A DNA stretch of 64,000 nt, taken from Synechococcus sp. LTW-R (GTDB lineage Bacteria; Cyanobacteriota; Cyanobacteriia; PCC-6307; Cyanobiaceae). The notes beneath the pieces were generated by a model that saw nothing but the letters and a program-made list of their open reading frames with translations, made no database searches and was not told the origin of the DNA. Below, piece after piece: positions 10,052-19,695 of this stretch (the stretch's first letter is position 1; every line of letters starts with the position of its first letter). The translations under genes were made by a program, and so were the position numbers. The stretch lies in NCBI RefSeq assembly GCF_014217875.1, contig NZ_CP059060.1, positions 434,001-498,000 of the forward strand. Reading direction: 5' to 3'.

Positions 10052-10317
10052 TAGAGGCCCACCACATAGGTGGAGAGAATTTCAGCGTCGGTGCTGTTCA
10101 GGCCCTGTTGCTTGGCGATCTGGGCCGTGGCTTCCGGGGAGTTGTAGGAGAGGCCGCGGGCGTTGAGCGCTTGGAGTTCAGCGCAGAGGGCTTTGGCCTT
10201 CTGGGGATTCTGTTTGACCGATTCCAGCAGGGCAGAGTCCGCCAGAGCCGGAGCGACCGGAATCAGGCTGAGGATGGTGGCGGCCAGGGACAGGCCGCAA
10301 TGGCGGAGGCGTGTCAC
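10033..10317 (-). CDS. Small secreted protein, function unknown
   Basis: 94 residues from a GTG start with a GGAG about 9 bases upstream. A signal peptide ends near APALA (about residue 26). The mature part ESVKQNPQKAKALCAELQAL... has two cysteines (one near the middle, one in GLYCPKVR at the end) and looks helical, similar in outline to small secreted DUF732-type proteins, although I would not assign that family. It overlaps the hydrolase gene by 19 bases, which points to a shared transcript. Confidence 0.65.
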   Translation of the reverse strand: MTRLRHCGLSLAATILSLIPVAPALADSALLESVKQNPQKAKALCAELQALNARGLSYNSPEATAQIAKQQGLNSTDAEILSTYVVGLYCPKVR

Positions 10318-10378
10318 TGATGGAACTCCTGATTCCTTTATTTCAGGTCGCCTGCGCTACAGCGAACAAGCCCAGGGG

Positions 10379-10792
10379 TCAGTTCCTGGAGCGACCGGCG
10401 TCCTGGGCCCGTTGGATCCACGCGCGAACCAGTGCCGGGGTGATCCGGGCGGGAGCCATTCCGGTGAGGGAGCGCTCAAGGCGCCCGAGCTGCGTCAGCA
10501 GTTGTTGCGGGGAGGCTGCGGCTAAACCCTGCCGAGAGGCGATGCCCGCGTAGAGCAGCAGTGCCGCTTGGTAGGGCTCCAGGCCCAACTCCACAACGAG
10601 TTGGGCCTGGCCCCGCAGTTTCCGCAGCTGGCGCTCCAGCGCCCCGCCTCGCCTTGAGAGCTGATCGAGCTCCCGGTCGCTCAGGCCGGCAATCGCTCCC
10701 CAGCTGTCGATGCCGGCGGCGATCAGCACGGCCTGCTCCCGGGAGAAATGGGAGGGAAGGGGATAGGGAGAGGGACCCGGATCGCCGCTCAC
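10379..10792 (-). CDS. DUF4332-like helix-hairpin-helix protein
   Basis: 137 residues starting from GTG at 10792, which overlaps the stop of the upstream ycf51-type gene (GTGA). This coupling decides the start over an upstream ATG at 10834 that would read 14 codons inside the neighbour. The sequence contains two HhH-like stretches: VLIAAGIDSWGAIAGLSDRE and LLLYAGIASRQGLAAASPQQ. Both resemble the repeats of DUF4332, a family predicted to bind nucleic acid or protein. An Arg-rich C-terminus ends RSRN. Family assignment is by pattern only. Confidence 0.65.
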   Translation of the reverse strand: MSGDPGPSPYPLPSHFSREQAVLIAAGIDSWGAIAGLSDRELDQLSRRGGALERQLRKLRGQAQLVVELGLEPYQAALLLYAGIASRQGLAAASPQQLLTQLGRLERSLTGMAPARITPALVRAWIQRAQDAGRSRN

Positions 10793-11262
10793 CGTTTGGC
10801 GTTCACGCTGACGCTCACCTCGCCACTGGCCCAATTGCGGACGGCGGTGGCCAGCACGACGGGACGATCGCTGCCATCGCCCTGGGGATCCACGCGGCGC
10901 AGGCGCACTTCCACGGTGGGGTCCTTCCGGCCGCTGCCCCGCAGGTTGCGGGCCACCTGCTCAACGCTGGGGCCAAAGGTCTCGGCCGCCAGGTCAGCCG
11001 GGGCGGCGGCGACGACGAGGTCGGAGCCGTTGTCGAACACCACCGGAACGCTGACGGCACCATCGACGAGCAGCCTGGGGGCATAGCTCACCGCGAAGGC
11101 CAGGCAGGAGAGCGAGAGCAGCACGGTGAAGCTGGTAACGCCCACGAGGCGAAAGCGAAAGCCCCAGCGCGCCACAAAGGCCACCACGGTGATCAGCAGC
11201 AGTCCACCAGCGGCAATCCCCAGCCATTCGCCAGCCGTGAGCAAGAGGGGATCGGCGCGCAT
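10789..11262 (-). CDS. Ycf51-like membrane protein (DUF2518)
   Basis: 157 residues from the ATG at 11262 (MRADPLLLTAGEWLGIAAGG). Two adjacent N-terminal membrane segments (about 9-32 and 37-60) are followed by a soluble domain with VPVVFDNGSDLVVAAAPADL and VEQVARNLRGSGRKDP. This layout matches Ycf51/DUF2518, a cyanobacterial and algal plastid family of unknown function. The reading frame is open far upstream to 11817, but that part is antisense to the TamB-like gene. It is coupled to the following gene by a GTGA overlap and divergent from the TamB-like gene with about 33 bases between starts. Confidence 0.8.
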   Translation of the reverse strand: MRADPLLLTAGEWLGIAAGGLLLITVVAFVARWGFRFRLVGVTSFTVLLSLSCLAFAVSYAPRLLVDGAVSVPVVFDNGSDLVVAAAPADLAAETFGPSVEQVARNLRGSGRKDPTVEVRLRRVDPQGDGSDRPVVLATAVRNWASGEVSVSVNAKR

Positions 11263-11295
11263 AGGGAATGTTCTGGATCGGGAAACACTCTTATA

Positions 11296-14200
11296 TTGCG
11301 GCCTTCTCAGCCCCCGAGACCCACGGGCCCAGCGCGCCGCCGACGGAACTCCAGAACGCGCGGCCCCGCGGCCTCTTCCCTGCCTGCCCTGCTGGCGGCT
11401 GCGGGTGTTGCGCTGACTTGGGTTGGCCTCGATCGGGTCGCCGCTTGGCAGTACGGCCTGCGCAAACCCTGGCTCGAATTGCTGGCGAGTCGCTCCATGG
11501 GGCACCCCCTGGAACTGGGTCCCTATCGCGGCTTGCGTCCCTTCGGCCTGGCCGCTGGGGCCAGTCGGTTTAGGCCGGGGATCGACAACCCATCGACCAT
11601 CGAGGCGGAGTCGGTCGCGGTGGCCTTCGATCCCCTTCGGAGCCTGCTGAGTCGCCGTTGGGTCCTCCAGTTTCAGATCCACCGCGCCCGCGTTGACCTG
11701 CGGCGTAACAGCCAGGGCTCCCTCTGGCAGATGGGCCGTGTGCCCCCCGGTGGTGAGCCGCCACCGATCACCCTGCGCTACGGGCTGAGCGGTGGCCCGG
11801 CCGAGGTCCGGCTGCATGGGGTTAATGGATCCAAGGCCTCACTGGCCCTGGCTGGATCCCTCGCGGTCGATTTGCGCGGCCGTCGACTGGAGTCTTCGCT
11901 GCAACTGCGGCCGGCTGGTGGTGGTCGCCTTGGTGTGGACATCGCCAATGCCTGGCAACGCCAACGCCTTCGCGTTCAGCTGCAGCCCCAGGCGTTCAAG
12001 TTCGCCTCGCTCTTGCCCTGGCTCCCCGGCGGCCTTAAGGCCGATGTCAGCGGAGCGCTGAATGGACGCCTGAGCCTGGAACGCTCCCCAACCCGTGACC
12101 GCTGTCAGGGTCAGATCCAGCTGGCTCAACTGCGGTGGCGACCTTCTCCAAAGACGGATCCGTTGCAGTCCGATCGCTTGGATCTGCGCTGTAGTCCCCA
12201 GGGACTGCGTTTGGCCGCCTCACCCCTGGAGTGGGGGGGCTGGCGCGGGAGTGTGCAGGGGGCGTTGCCGTTGGTTGGTCCCCGCGCCAATCAGCTCGCG
12301 CTGCAACTCCAGGCCCGTGAGCCCAAGGCCGGCCATCGCCTGCGGGCGGACCTCGCTGGACCCCTGGATCAGCTCCAGCTGGACCTGGGTGGCCAATGGC
12401 AGGGGGCCGAGCCCACGCAAATCCAGGCCAAGGCGCTGTTGCGCAACCAACGGGGCTTCACCGCTGCTTTGGAACGGTTGGTGCTGAGTCAGGGCGGCGG
12501 GGAGCTGGTGGCTCGCGGTGCCCTCTGGCCAAGGCTGCAGCTCCGCAGCGAACGCATCGTCTTGGGTGCCCGTCAGCGTCAGGTCTGGGGGCCGCCCCTG
12601 GGCTCCACGGACACGCTGCAACTGCAGCTGCAGCAGCTTGGCGAGTGGAGTCAGCCCCAGCTTGCTCTGGAGCTCCAGCAGCCTGAGAACCCGCTGCTCG
12701 GCTCGATTCGCTCCCGCTTGACGTGGCGTCCCTCGGCCTTGCGTCTGGAGTCCTTTGACTCCCCCTATCTGACGGCTCAGGGGTCGTTGCCTCTGCAGGG
12801 CAAGCCCATGCGCCTGGCCATTGACCTGAGGCGTTATCCCCTGGCGCGGCTGTCTCCGCTGGTTGGATCCACGCTGCGCGGAGTGCTGAGTGCCGCTGGA
12901 ACCGTTGAGGGGTCCTGGCAACAGCTCCGGCCGGATCTGCGCCTGCAGGCTGATGCCCCCGGGGTGGGACTGATTGGCCTGGAGGAGCGGTGGGTTGGCC
13001 AACTCCAAGCTTTGGCCCAAGGCGGGGCCCGTCTACGCCTTGAGACCACCACGGTGCCTGGCGTGCTCGAGGCTCAGTTGGATTCCCGTTGGCAACCGTC
13101 GCGGGCCAGCCTGAGGCGGGCTGGGGGTGAGTTGGTCCTGAGTGGAGCCAATCAGCGCTACCGCTGGCGCGCCAAGCGGTTCCCCCTCTCGGGCTTTGAT
13201 CTGGCCCTGTGGCGGTCGGCGGCTCCCCAACCGCTCTCGGGCTATTTGAGCGGCGATGGCGCCTTGGCCCTGAATCCCTTTGCTCTCAATGGGCAACTAC
13301 GGGTTGAGCAGCCCCAGCTCTTCGGGCTCTTTGGCCGCTCGCTGCAGGCCAAAGCGGACTTCAGCCAGCGTCGCTTCCGTCTGGATGGCCAGTGGCAGGC
13401 ACTGGGCTTTGGATCGGTGGGGATCCAGCTCAAGGGTCAGCAGGCCGGTCCGCTTTGGCTGCGCTTAGAAGCGCGCCAACTCCAATCGCAAACCCTGCAG
13501 GAACTGCTGGCGGCTGTGCCTCAATGGGGTGGCTTGGCCCTGGCCCCATCCGGCAGGGCCTTCGATTTGGGCACGCTGGTGTTCAACACCCAGGGCTTCT
13601 CCCTCGGCGACCAGCTGCGGGCCTTGGCCCAAGCCCAGCGTCAACGCCAACGGGCGAGCTCCCGTGGCCGGCAGGTGCAACTTGAGGATCTACGCGGTGT
13701 CCTTGACGCGGATTTCACCCTGCGGGGGCCATCCGCCGATCAACTGTTTCTCGACTTGTCGGCCAAAGGCCATCTCTGGCTGCAGGGCACCGACCGCGAT
13801 CTGGCGCTGACGGATCAGCCCACGGTGGTTCGGCTCCACGGCCCCCTGAATCAGGGGGGAGAGTTTGAGCTGTCCCACTTGCCCCTGGCGCTGTTGGCCC
13901 TGGTGGCCCCCATCCCTGAGGGCCTGCGCGGTTCCCTCTCCAGCCGCGGCTCCTATCGCCTCGGCGGCCGGGATCAAGCCCCGTCGTTCGCCCTGAATTT
14001 GGCCCTGCAGGACGGATCCCTCAATGGGGAGCGGCTGTCCCTGGAACGGGGTGAGCTGACGCTGCAGGACAACCGGTTAGCGATCGACTGGGTCCTCCGC
14101 GGAGGGGGGGCATCGGAGGTCGTCGATCTGCGCGGTCAGGTGCCGCTGCAGGTGGCAGCGGAGGATCTCGAACTGCGCATCGGTAGCCGTGGTGATGGCC

Positions 14201-15684
14201 TGCGCTTCCTGACGGCGCTGTCGGGTTCCGCGATTCAGTGGAAGAAGGGAAGCGCCGATTTGGAGCTGTTGGTGCGTGGCTCCTTGCTCAAGCCGGTCGC
14301 GAACGGCTTCTTGCGCTTCAGCAATGGGGTGATGCAGCTCGCTGATCAGACGGTTCGCGACCTCGATGCGGTGGTGCTCTTCGACTTCAGCTCCCTGGAG
14401 ATGCAAACCCTGAGCGCCCGGGTGGGGGACAAGGGTGCCCTCAGTGGCAGCGGTGATCTGAACCTGTTCGCCCCCGGCGAGAAACGACTGAACTTCACCC
14501 TCAAACGCGCTCCGTTCAAGCTGGCGCGGATGGCCGCTGTTGCGGATGGAACCGTGGAGGTGGGTGGCTCCCTGTTCCGCCCGGTCCTAGGGGGTGAGCT
14601 GGCTCTGAGCCATGGGGCGATCAACGTCCAGCCGGGTGAACTCGCGACTGAAGAGGCGCCGAGCAAGCCCACATCGGTACCGGCCCTGCTGGAGTCCAAG
14701 TGGGACTTCCGCAAGCCCCTGTTGGTGATGGGGCGTCAGCTGGAGAGCTCCAGCAGCCAAGACCTTCGCGCCGCCCTGCCCAACTTGGGCGCGGTTCGTT
14801 TTGAGCGTTTCCGGGTGCGCTTCGGTCGGGACTTCCGGGTGGAAGTCCCCAACGTTTTGAACTTCGGAGCCGGTGGTCAATTGACCTTGAACGGTCCCCT
14901 GGATCCCGACATTCAGATCAGTGGTGTGGTGCGGCTCCTGCGCGGTCGGCTTGGCCTCTTCACCACCACCTTCAGCCTGGACCCCGATGCTCCCAACGTG
15001 GCGGTGTTCACCCCGAGCCTGGGGCTGATTCCTTATCTCGACATCGTGCTGCGCACGCGGGTGTCCGACACCTTCTCGGCCTTCGGTGATGGCAACCGCT
15101 CCAGCATCTACGACTGGAACACCTCCGGCTCCTTCAACAACTCCTCGTTGACCCCGAACAGCTTTGATCAGTTGCAATTGGTCCGGGTGCGGCTTGAGGT
15201 CACGGGCCCGGCGGACCAGCTGATGGACAACATTCGCCTGAGCAGCACCCCGCCGTTGCCGGAGGACCGTTTGTTGGCCTTGATCGGCGGCAACTCACTG
15301 GTCGGTCTGGCGGGGGGGAACGCTGGAGCCGCCGTCGCCACGGTGGTGGGCCAGTCCCTGCTCTCTCCTCTGGTGGGAAGCCTGACGGAACTGCTGGGTC
15401 AGCGATTGACCTTCGCGATTTATCCGGCCTATGTCTTGCCAACGAACTACGACGCGGAGTCCAACCGTTCCGGTCAGGTTCCCTCGCAACTGGTCCCGGT
15501 GACCGACATCGGCTTGGATGTATCAGAGCGCTTCAACGCCTCGGTCCTGGCTGCTCCAAACCGCAGCGACATTCCGCCCCAATTGACCCTGGGCTACCAG
15601 GCCAAGCCCTGGTTGGGACTGCAGACCTCGATCGATGCCGAGTCCCGCTGGCAGACCCAGATGCAGGTCTTCTTCCGCTTCTAG
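11296..15684 (+). CDS. tamB: TamB-like translocation/assembly module protein (DUF490)
   Basis: About 1462 residues. An N-terminal anchor (SLPALLAAAGVALTWVGL) precedes a very long beta-rich body with many GxLxLxG-type repeats. The C-terminal DUF490 block contains FGAGGQLTLNGPLDPDIQIS, LEVTGPADQLMDNIRLSS and PEDRLLALIGG. It ends FFRF, typical of an Omp85 partner. TamB-type proteins span the periplasm and help place outer-membrane proteins or move lipids between membranes. The start is uncertain: the frame is open back to 10561, but that upstream part is antisense to two genes. TTG at 11296 is the only bacterial start codon between the divergent gene and the anchor. Confidence 0.88.
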   Translation: MRPSQPPRPTGPARRRRNSRTRGPAASSLPALLAAAGVALTWVGLDRVAAWQYGLRKPWLELLASRSMGHPLELGPYRGLRPFGLAAGASRFRPGIDNPSTIEAESVAVAFDPLRSLLSRRWVLQFQIHRARVDLRRNSQGSLWQMGRVPPGGEPPPITLRYGLSGGPAEVRLHGVNGSKASLALAGSLAVDLRGRRLESSLQLRPAGGGRLGVDIANAWQRQRLRVQLQPQAFKFASLLPWLPGGLKADVSGALNGRLSLERSPTRDRCQGQIQLAQLRWRPSPKTDPLQSDRLDLRCSPQGLRLAASPLEWGGWRGSVQGALPLVGPRANQLALQLQAREPKAGHRLRADLAGPLDQLQLDLGGQWQGAEPTQIQAKALLRNQRGFTAALERLVLSQGGGELVARGALWPRLQLRSERIVLGARQRQVWGPPLGSTDTLQLQLQQLGEWSQPQLALELQQPENPLLGSIRSRLTWRPSALRLESFDSPYLTAQGSLPLQGKPMRLAIDLRRYPLARLSPLVGSTLRGVLSAAGTVEGSWQQLRPDLRLQADAPGVGLIGLEERWVGQLQALAQGGARLRLETTTVPGVLEAQLDSRWQPSRASLRRAGGELVLSGANQRYRWRAKRFPLSGFDLALWRSAAPQPLSGYLSGDGALALNPFALNGQLRVEQPQLFGLFGRSLQAKADFSQRRFRLDGQWQALGFGSVGIQLKGQQAGPLWLRLEARQLQSQTLQELLAAVPQWGGLALAPSGRAFDLGTLVFNTQGFSLGDQLRALAQAQRQRQRASSRGRQVQLEDLRGVLDADFTLRGPSADQLFLDLSAKGHLWLQGTDRDLALTDQPTVVRLHGPLNQGGEFELSHLPLALLALVAPIPEGLRGSLSSRGSYRLGGRDQAPSFALNLALQDGSLNGERLSLERGELTLQDNRLAIDWVLRGGGASEVVDLRGQVPLQVAAEDLELRIGSRGDGLRFLTALSGSAIQWKKGSADLELLVRGSLLKPVANGFLRFSNGVMQLADQTVRDLDAVVLFDFSSLEMQTLSARVGDKGALSGSGDLNLFAPGEKRLNFTLKRAPFKLARMAAVADGTVEVGGSLFRPVLGGELALSHGAINVQPGELATEEAPSKPTSVPALLESKWDFRKPLLVMGRQLESSSSQDLRAALPNLGAVRFERFRVRFGRDFRVEVPNVLNFGAGGQLTLNGPLDPDIQISGVVRLLRGRLGLFTTTFSLDPDAPNVAVFTPSLGLIPYLDIVLRTRVSDTFSAFGDGNRSSIYDWNTSGSFNNSSLTPNSFDQLQLVRVRLEVTGPADQLMDNIRLSSTPPLPEDRLLALIGGNSLVGLAGGNAGAAVATVVGQSLLSPLVGSLTELLGQRLTFAIYPAYVLPTNYDAESNRSGQVPSQLVPVTDIGLDVSERFNASVLAAPNRSDIPPQLTLGYQAKPWLGLQTSIDAESRWQTQMQVFFRF

Positions 15685-15692
15685 TCCTCCCC

Positions 15693-16580
15693 ATGAGTCA
15701 GCTGATCGGAGTGGATGTGGGGGGCACGGCCCTCAAGCTCGGCCGCTTCTCAAGCGATGGAGAGCTGCTGGCAGAACTGACATGCCCGACGCCTCAGCCG
15801 GCCATGCCCGGTGGCGTCGTCACCGCCATCGTCGATGCGGTGGCAGACCTGGACCCGGAGGGATTGGCCCGTCGGGTGGGCATCGGTTTGCCTGGCCCGA
15901 TGGATGCCGAGGCACGCGTCGCCCGCGTCTGCATCAACCTTCCGGGGTGGCAGCAGGTGCCCCTCGCGGAGTGGCTCGAACCCCAGCTTCAGCGCCGCGT
16001 CACCCTCGCGAATGATGGCAACTGTGCCCTGATGGGGGAGGCCTGGAGAGGGGGGGCTGTCGGCTACGACGACGTCCTGCTGCTCACCTTGGGTACAGGC
16101 GTGGGCGGTGGAGTCTTGCTGAACGGCCAACTCTTCAGCGGCCATGGCGGCGCCGTGGCGGAGCCGGGGTTGATCAGCGTGGATCCCGAGGGCCCCCCCT
16201 GCAATAGCGGCAACCGCGGTTCGTTGGAGCAGCACTGCAGTATTGCGGGCTTGCGCCGCTTGATGGACCGCGATCCCCAGACCCTTGATCAGCTGGCCCG
16301 CGCTGGTCATCCGGAGGCCCTGGCGGCCTGGCGGGACTACGGCCGCTGGCTTGGGGTGGGACTGAGTTCCTTGATCTATGTCCTGACTCCCCAGCTGGTT
16401 TTGATTGGTGGGGGACTGAGTGCGGCTAGCGATCACTTTCTGCCCGGTGCCCTGGCGGAGGTGGAGCAGCGGGTTCAGGCCGAAAGTCGCCGTGGCTTGA
16501 TCATTCGCCGCGCCCAGCTCGGAAACGGAGCCGGCCGACTGGGGGCCGCGCGCTTGGCGTTGGAGCGCCTCCGCGATTGA
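15693..16580 (+). CDS. ROK family sugar kinase (probable glucokinase)
   Basis: 295 residues, 8 bases after the TamB-like gene. The N-terminal ATP-binding motif is IGVDVGGTALKLG (5-17). ANDGNCALMGEAWRGG carries the catalytic Asp and LTLGTGVGGGVLLNG is the phosphate-2 loop. In the ROK zinc motif (normally CxCGxxGCxE) the sequence reads CNSGNRGSLE. Only the first cysteine is kept, so zinc binding is doubtful. The likely reaction is ATP-dependent phosphorylation of glucose or a related hexose. An unrelated glucokinase (glk) is present 11 kb away, so the substrate here may differ. Confidence 0.88.
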   Translation: MSQLIGVDVGGTALKLGRFSSDGELLAELTCPTPQPAMPGGVVTAIVDAVADLDPEGLARRVGIGLPGPMDAEARVARVCINLPGWQQVPLAEWLEPQLQRRVTLANDGNCALMGEAWRGGAVGYDDVLLLTLGTGVGGGVLLNGQLFSGHGGAVAEPGLISVDPEGPPCNSGNRGSLEQHCSIAGLRRLMDRDPQTLDQLARAGHPEALAAWRDYGRWLGVGLSSLIYVLTPQLVLIGGGLSAASDHFLPGALAEVEQRVQAESRRGLIIRRAQLGNGAGRLGAARLALERLRD

Positions 16581-16619
16581 GTCCGGCTGGGATGATGCTG
16601 ATTCGAGCCAAGCAAGTGT

Positions 16620-17924
16620 GTGAACGTTCCTGATCCATCGCCTGAACTGCTGCAGCGCGCTGGTGCGGTTCGCACCGCTGCGATGGCCTTGGGACGGTGC
16701 AGTGATCAGGAGCGGCGGCAGGCGGTCTTGGCGATGGCGGACGCCCTTGAGGCTGAGGCCAGCCAGATCGTGGCTGCCAATGCCGCTGATCTGGAGGCCG
16801 CGGCGGCCGATGGTTTAGCCCCGGCTCTGGTTGCCCGGTTGAAGCTGGATGCCAAGAAGTTGGCTGGGGCGATCGAGGGGGTGCGCCAGGTGGCCCAGCT
16901 ACCTGACCCGGTCGGTGTTCGCCAGATGCATCGGGAGTTGGACTCCGGATTGGTCTTGGAGCGGTTGAGTGTCCCCCTGGGTGTTCTCGGGGTGATTTTT
17001 GAGGCACGTCCCGATGCGGTGATGCAAATCGCTTCCTTGGCGATCCGCTCCGGCAATGGCGCCATTCTCAAGGGAGGCCGTGAGGCCAACCGCAGCTGCA
17101 CCGCCATCCTCTCCGCCCTGCGGTCTGGCTTGGCCGCCTCGGCGGTGTCTCCCCAAGCCCTGGAGTTGCTCACGTCCCGGCAAGAAAGCCTGGCGTTGCT
17201 CAAGCTGGATGGCCTGGTGGATTTGATCATCCCCCGCGGTTCCAATGCGCTGGTGCGCTTCATCCAGGACAACACCCGCATCCCGGTCCTGGGCCATGCC
17301 GACGGGGTTTGCCACTTGTACGTCGATCAGGAGGTTGACGTTCCCCAGGCCATCCGGGTCGCCCTCGACGCGAAAACCCAATATCCCGCCGCCTGCAACG
17401 CGATTGAGACCCTGCTGCTGCATCGTTCGAGTGCCGCGCCCTTCCTGGAGCAGGCCCTGCCCGTCTTCGCCCAGGCCGGTGTCGAGCTGCGCGGTGATGC
17501 CGCGAGTCAGGCTTTGGGGGTCTCCAAGGCTGCCGCTGCGGAGGACTGGCGGACGGAGTACTCCGATCTGATCCTCTCGGTCCGGGTTGTCGACGACCTG
17601 CAGCAGGCCCTCGATCACATTGCCCAGAACGGTTCGCGCCACACCGAGTGCATTTGCACCACCAATGGCGGAACGGCGGAGACCTTCCTGCGCAGTGTTG
17701 ATAGCGCCGGGGTCTATCACAACTGCTCGACGCGTTTTGCCGATGGTTTCCGCTACGGCTTTGGCGCTGAGGTCGGCATCAGCACCCAAACCCTGCCGCC
17801 CCGTGGGCCCGTCGGCCTGGAGGGTCTGGTGACCTACCGCTACCTGCTGCGCGGTGATGGTCACATTGCGGCGGATTACGCCTCCGGAACCCGCAGCTTC
17901 AGCCACCGCGATTGCCCTTTGTGA
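16620..17924 (+). CDS. proA: Gamma-glutamyl phosphate reductase
   Basis: 434 residues from GTG at 16620, with other GTGs at 16616 and 16618 out of frame. Family features are [38 protein letters not shown], the catalytic-cysteine region [12 protein letters not shown] and the C-terminal [10 protein letters not shown]-like [20 protein letters not shown]. It reduces gamma-glutamyl phosphate to glutamate semialdehyde in proline synthesis, using NADPH. The partner ProB is not in the window. The stop overlaps folB by 4 bases (GTGA). Confidence 0.97.
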   Translation: MNVPDPSPELLQRAGAVRTAAMALGRCSDQERRQAVLAMADALEAEASQIVAANAADLEAAAADGLAPALVARLKLDAKKLAGAIEGVRQVAQLPDPVGVRQMHRELDSGLVLERLSVPLGVLGVIFEARPDAVMQIASLAIRSGNGAILKGGREANRSCTAILSALRSGLAASAVSPQALELLTSRQESLALLKLDGLVDLIIPRGSNALVRFIQDNTRIPVLGHADGVCHLYVDQEVDVPQAIRVALDAKTQYPAACNAIETLLLHRSSAAPFLEQALPVFAQAGVELRGDAASQALGVSKAAAAEDWRTEYSDLILSVRVVDDLQQALDHIAQNGSRHTECICTTNGGTAETFLRSVDSAGVYHNCSTRFADGFRYGFGAEVGISTQTLPPRGPVGLEGLVTYRYLLRGDGHIAADYASGTRSFSHRDCPL

Positions 17925-18292
17925 GTTCCTCCGATCGCATCCTGGTGCGGGACCTCCGCCTCTGGGCCCACGTCGGTGTGCTCCCCCATGAGCGTGAGCT
18001 GGGTCAGTGGTTCGAGCTCGACATCGAGCTCGGCTGGGATCTCAGTGCGGCCGCGGCTGCGGATGACGTGGGCGCCACCCTGGACTACAGCCGTGCGATC
18101 ACGGCCCTCCAGGGCCAGGCCCGCGCCTTGCGTTGTCAGACCTTGGAGCACTGGAGTGGGCTGATTTTGGATCTACTCGAGGACCTCTACGGTCCGGTGC
18201 CGATGGCGATTGAACTGCGCAAATGCCAGGCGCCTGTTCCTGGATTTAGCGGCAAGGTGGGTGTGCAGCGTCGCCGTCATCAGGCTCCTTGA
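17921..18292 (+). CDS. folB: Dihydroneopterin aldolase
   Basis: 123 residues from the GTG at 17921, coupled to proA by a GTGA overlap. The core motifs are [20 protein letters not shown] near the start, DYSRAI (substrate-binding Tyr) in the middle and a C-terminal [12 protein letters not shown], which includes the conserved Lys. FolB cleaves 7,8-dihydroneopterin to 6-hydroxymethyl-dihydropterin in folate synthesis. Length and motif order match the family. Confidence 0.95.
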   Translation: MSSSDRILVRDLRLWAHVGVLPHERELGQWFELDIELGWDLSAAAAADDVGATLDYSRAITALQGQARALRCQTLEHWSGLILDLLEDLYGPVPMAIELRKCQAPVPGFSGKVGVQRRRHQAP

Positions 18293-18295
18293 ACC

Positions 18296-18895
18296 ATGTC
18301 AGAGCGTCCTCTGCTTCTGATCCATGGACTCTGGGATACCCCCCGCCTGTTTCGGCGCCTGGAGCAGACGTTGCTCGAGCGCAATCCGAATCTGCCGCTC
18401 TTTGCACCCCACTTGCCCCATCGGCTGGGGGCCACCCCGATCCGTCAGCTCGCCGCGCAACTGGATGGGTTGATTCAGGAGCGCTTTGGCCCCCAGACCA
18501 GCGTTGATCTCTTTGGCTTTTCTATGGGCGGGGTCATTGCCCGGACTTGGCTCCAGGAATGGGGAGGCGCGAGCCGGACCCGCCGCTTTGTCTGTTTGGG
18601 CAGCCCCCAACAGGGAACATTGACGGCCCAGCTGATTCCGCGCTGGCCCTTGGCGGGCATTGCGGACATGAAGATCGGGAGCGCTCTGTTGCGTGATCTC
18701 GATGCTGGGCGTGATCGCCTGGATCCGCTGCAGTGCGTGAGTTTGTATAGCCGTACGGACATCACGGTCTTCCCGGGTTGGCGAGCGGTGTTGCCCCAGG
18801 GGCCGCGGCAGGCCCTGCCCGTGTTGACCCACCGCCAACTGATTGCCCATCCCCGGGCAACAGCTGCCGTGGCGGATGTCTTGCTCGCGCCTTAG
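18296..18895 (+). CDS. Alpha/beta hydrolase, lipase-like
   Basis: 199 residues, 3 bases after folB. LLLIHGLWDTPRLFRRLEQ carries the oxyanion-hole HG motif. The nucleophile elbow is FGFSMGGVIAR, followed by LGSPQQGTL, a sequence typical of bacterial triacylglycerol lipases and Lip-type hydrolases. The catalytic Asp is probably in SLYSRTDITVFP and the His in LTHRQLIAHP. No signal peptide is seen, so it is probably cytosolic. The substrate is unknown; lipid esters are the family norm. Confidence 0.85.
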   Translation: MSERPLLLIHGLWDTPRLFRRLEQTLLERNPNLPLFAPHLPHRLGATPIRQLAAQLDGLIQERFGPQTSVDLFGFSMGGVIARTWLQEWGGASRTRRFVCLGSPQQGTLTAQLIPRWPLAGIADMKIGSALLRDLDAGRDRLDPLQCVSLYSRTDITVFPGWRAVLPQGPRQALPVLTHRQLIAHPRATAAVADVLLAP

Positions 18896-18896
18896 C

Positions 18897-18924
18897 GACA
18901 ACGAATCTCATCAAGGTCGTTGTC
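18897..18924. other. Perfect 8-bp inverted repeat between the lipase-like gene and the next gene
   Basis: GACAACGA at 18897-18904 and TCGTTGTC at 18917-18924 form a hairpin with a 12-base loop directly after the lipase-like stop codon. There is no T-tract. It marks the boundary between the folB-side gene run and the unusual membrane cassette that starts at 18972, so it could be a weak terminator or an operator. Confidence 0.4.
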
Positions 18925-18971
18925 CATGGCCTTCAGCGTGTCTATGGGTAGGCCACGTTTGAAGGCCTCGC

Positions 18972-19676
18972 ATGTGCTTTTCAGCCTCGGCCAGTTTTAC
19001 GGCGTCAGCGGTGTTGATGCCGTTGGGGCTCTACAGCACCCACGTCGCGCAGAAGACGGGCAAACGTGACTACGTGCCCTTGGCCTTGGTGCCCTTTTTC
19101 TTCGGGGTCCAACAGTTCGTTGAAGGCTTGGAGTGGACCGCGATTGATCAAGGTGGCGTGGAGCCCTTGAGCACATTGGCGGGATTGGGCTTCCTCTTTT
19201 TCGCCTATTGCTTCTGGATGATCTGGATCCCATGGAGCGCCTGGTCGATTAGTCGAACGACCGATTCCAAGGGGCTGCAGAGACGCCTGCGTTGGGTGGC
19301 GATTGTGGCAACGGTCCTCGGTGTTGCCTTCTATTTGCCGGTGCTCTTCAATCCCCCGGCTCTCCAGCCTGCGGTCCATAGCAACGGTCGCTTGCTCTAT
19401 GACGTGTCCAACCTGCACAGCATCATTCACAATTTTGTGAACACAGAGCCCGTCGGTGAGCTGGTCTATTGGGGCTTCATTGTTCTCCCCCTGATCGCTG
19501 TCGCAGATAAGGCGGTGAAGCTGTTTGGTGTTCTGATCTTTGTCTCGATCTTCCTGACCTGGCTGACCTACAGCGCCACCTTCAATTCGGTCTGGTGTTT
19601 CTATTGCGCTGTGCTCTCGATCTATGTGATCTGGATTGTGAATCGACCGGCCTTGCGCGCTGCATCGGGCCAGTAG
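18972..19676 (+). CDS. Multipass membrane protein, MCFSASASF family (DUF6629-like)
   Basis: 234 residues with about seven membrane segments. The first residues MCFSASASFTASAVLMPLGLYS match the distinctive start of small membrane proteins annotated as DUF6629. Other marks are GVQQFVEGLEWTAID after the second segment, WMIWIPWSAWSI in the third, and VWCFYCAVLSIYVIWIV at the end. Membrane-side residues FFFGVQQFVEGLEW are strongly conserved-looking. Function is unknown. It opens a three-gene set with a 19-base gap to the next gene. Confidence 0.75.
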   Translation: MCFSASASFTASAVLMPLGLYSTHVAQKTGKRDYVPLALVPFFFGVQQFVEGLEWTAIDQGGVEPLSTLAGLGFLFFAYCFWMIWIPWSAWSISRTTDSKGLQRRLRWVAIVATVLGVAFYLPVLFNPPALQPAVHSNGRLLYDVSNLHSIIHNFVNTEPVGELVYWGFIVLPLIAVADKAVKLFGVLIFVSIFLTWLTYSATFNSVWCFYCAVLSIYVIWIVNRPALRAASGQ

Positions 19677-19695
19677 ATCCAGGGGAGGTCTCGGC

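Noticed and set aside
10561-11295. Long in-frame extension of the TamB-like reading frame
   Set aside because: It lies antisense to the DUF4332-like and ycf51 genes, has low-complexity composition (Arg, Gly, His), and precedes the natural membrane anchor of the TamB-like protein.
11262-11300. GGAAACA motif resembling the Yfr2-type small RNA loops
   Set aside because: A single short match in a 33-base divergent gap; no second motif, stem or terminator supports an RNA gene.
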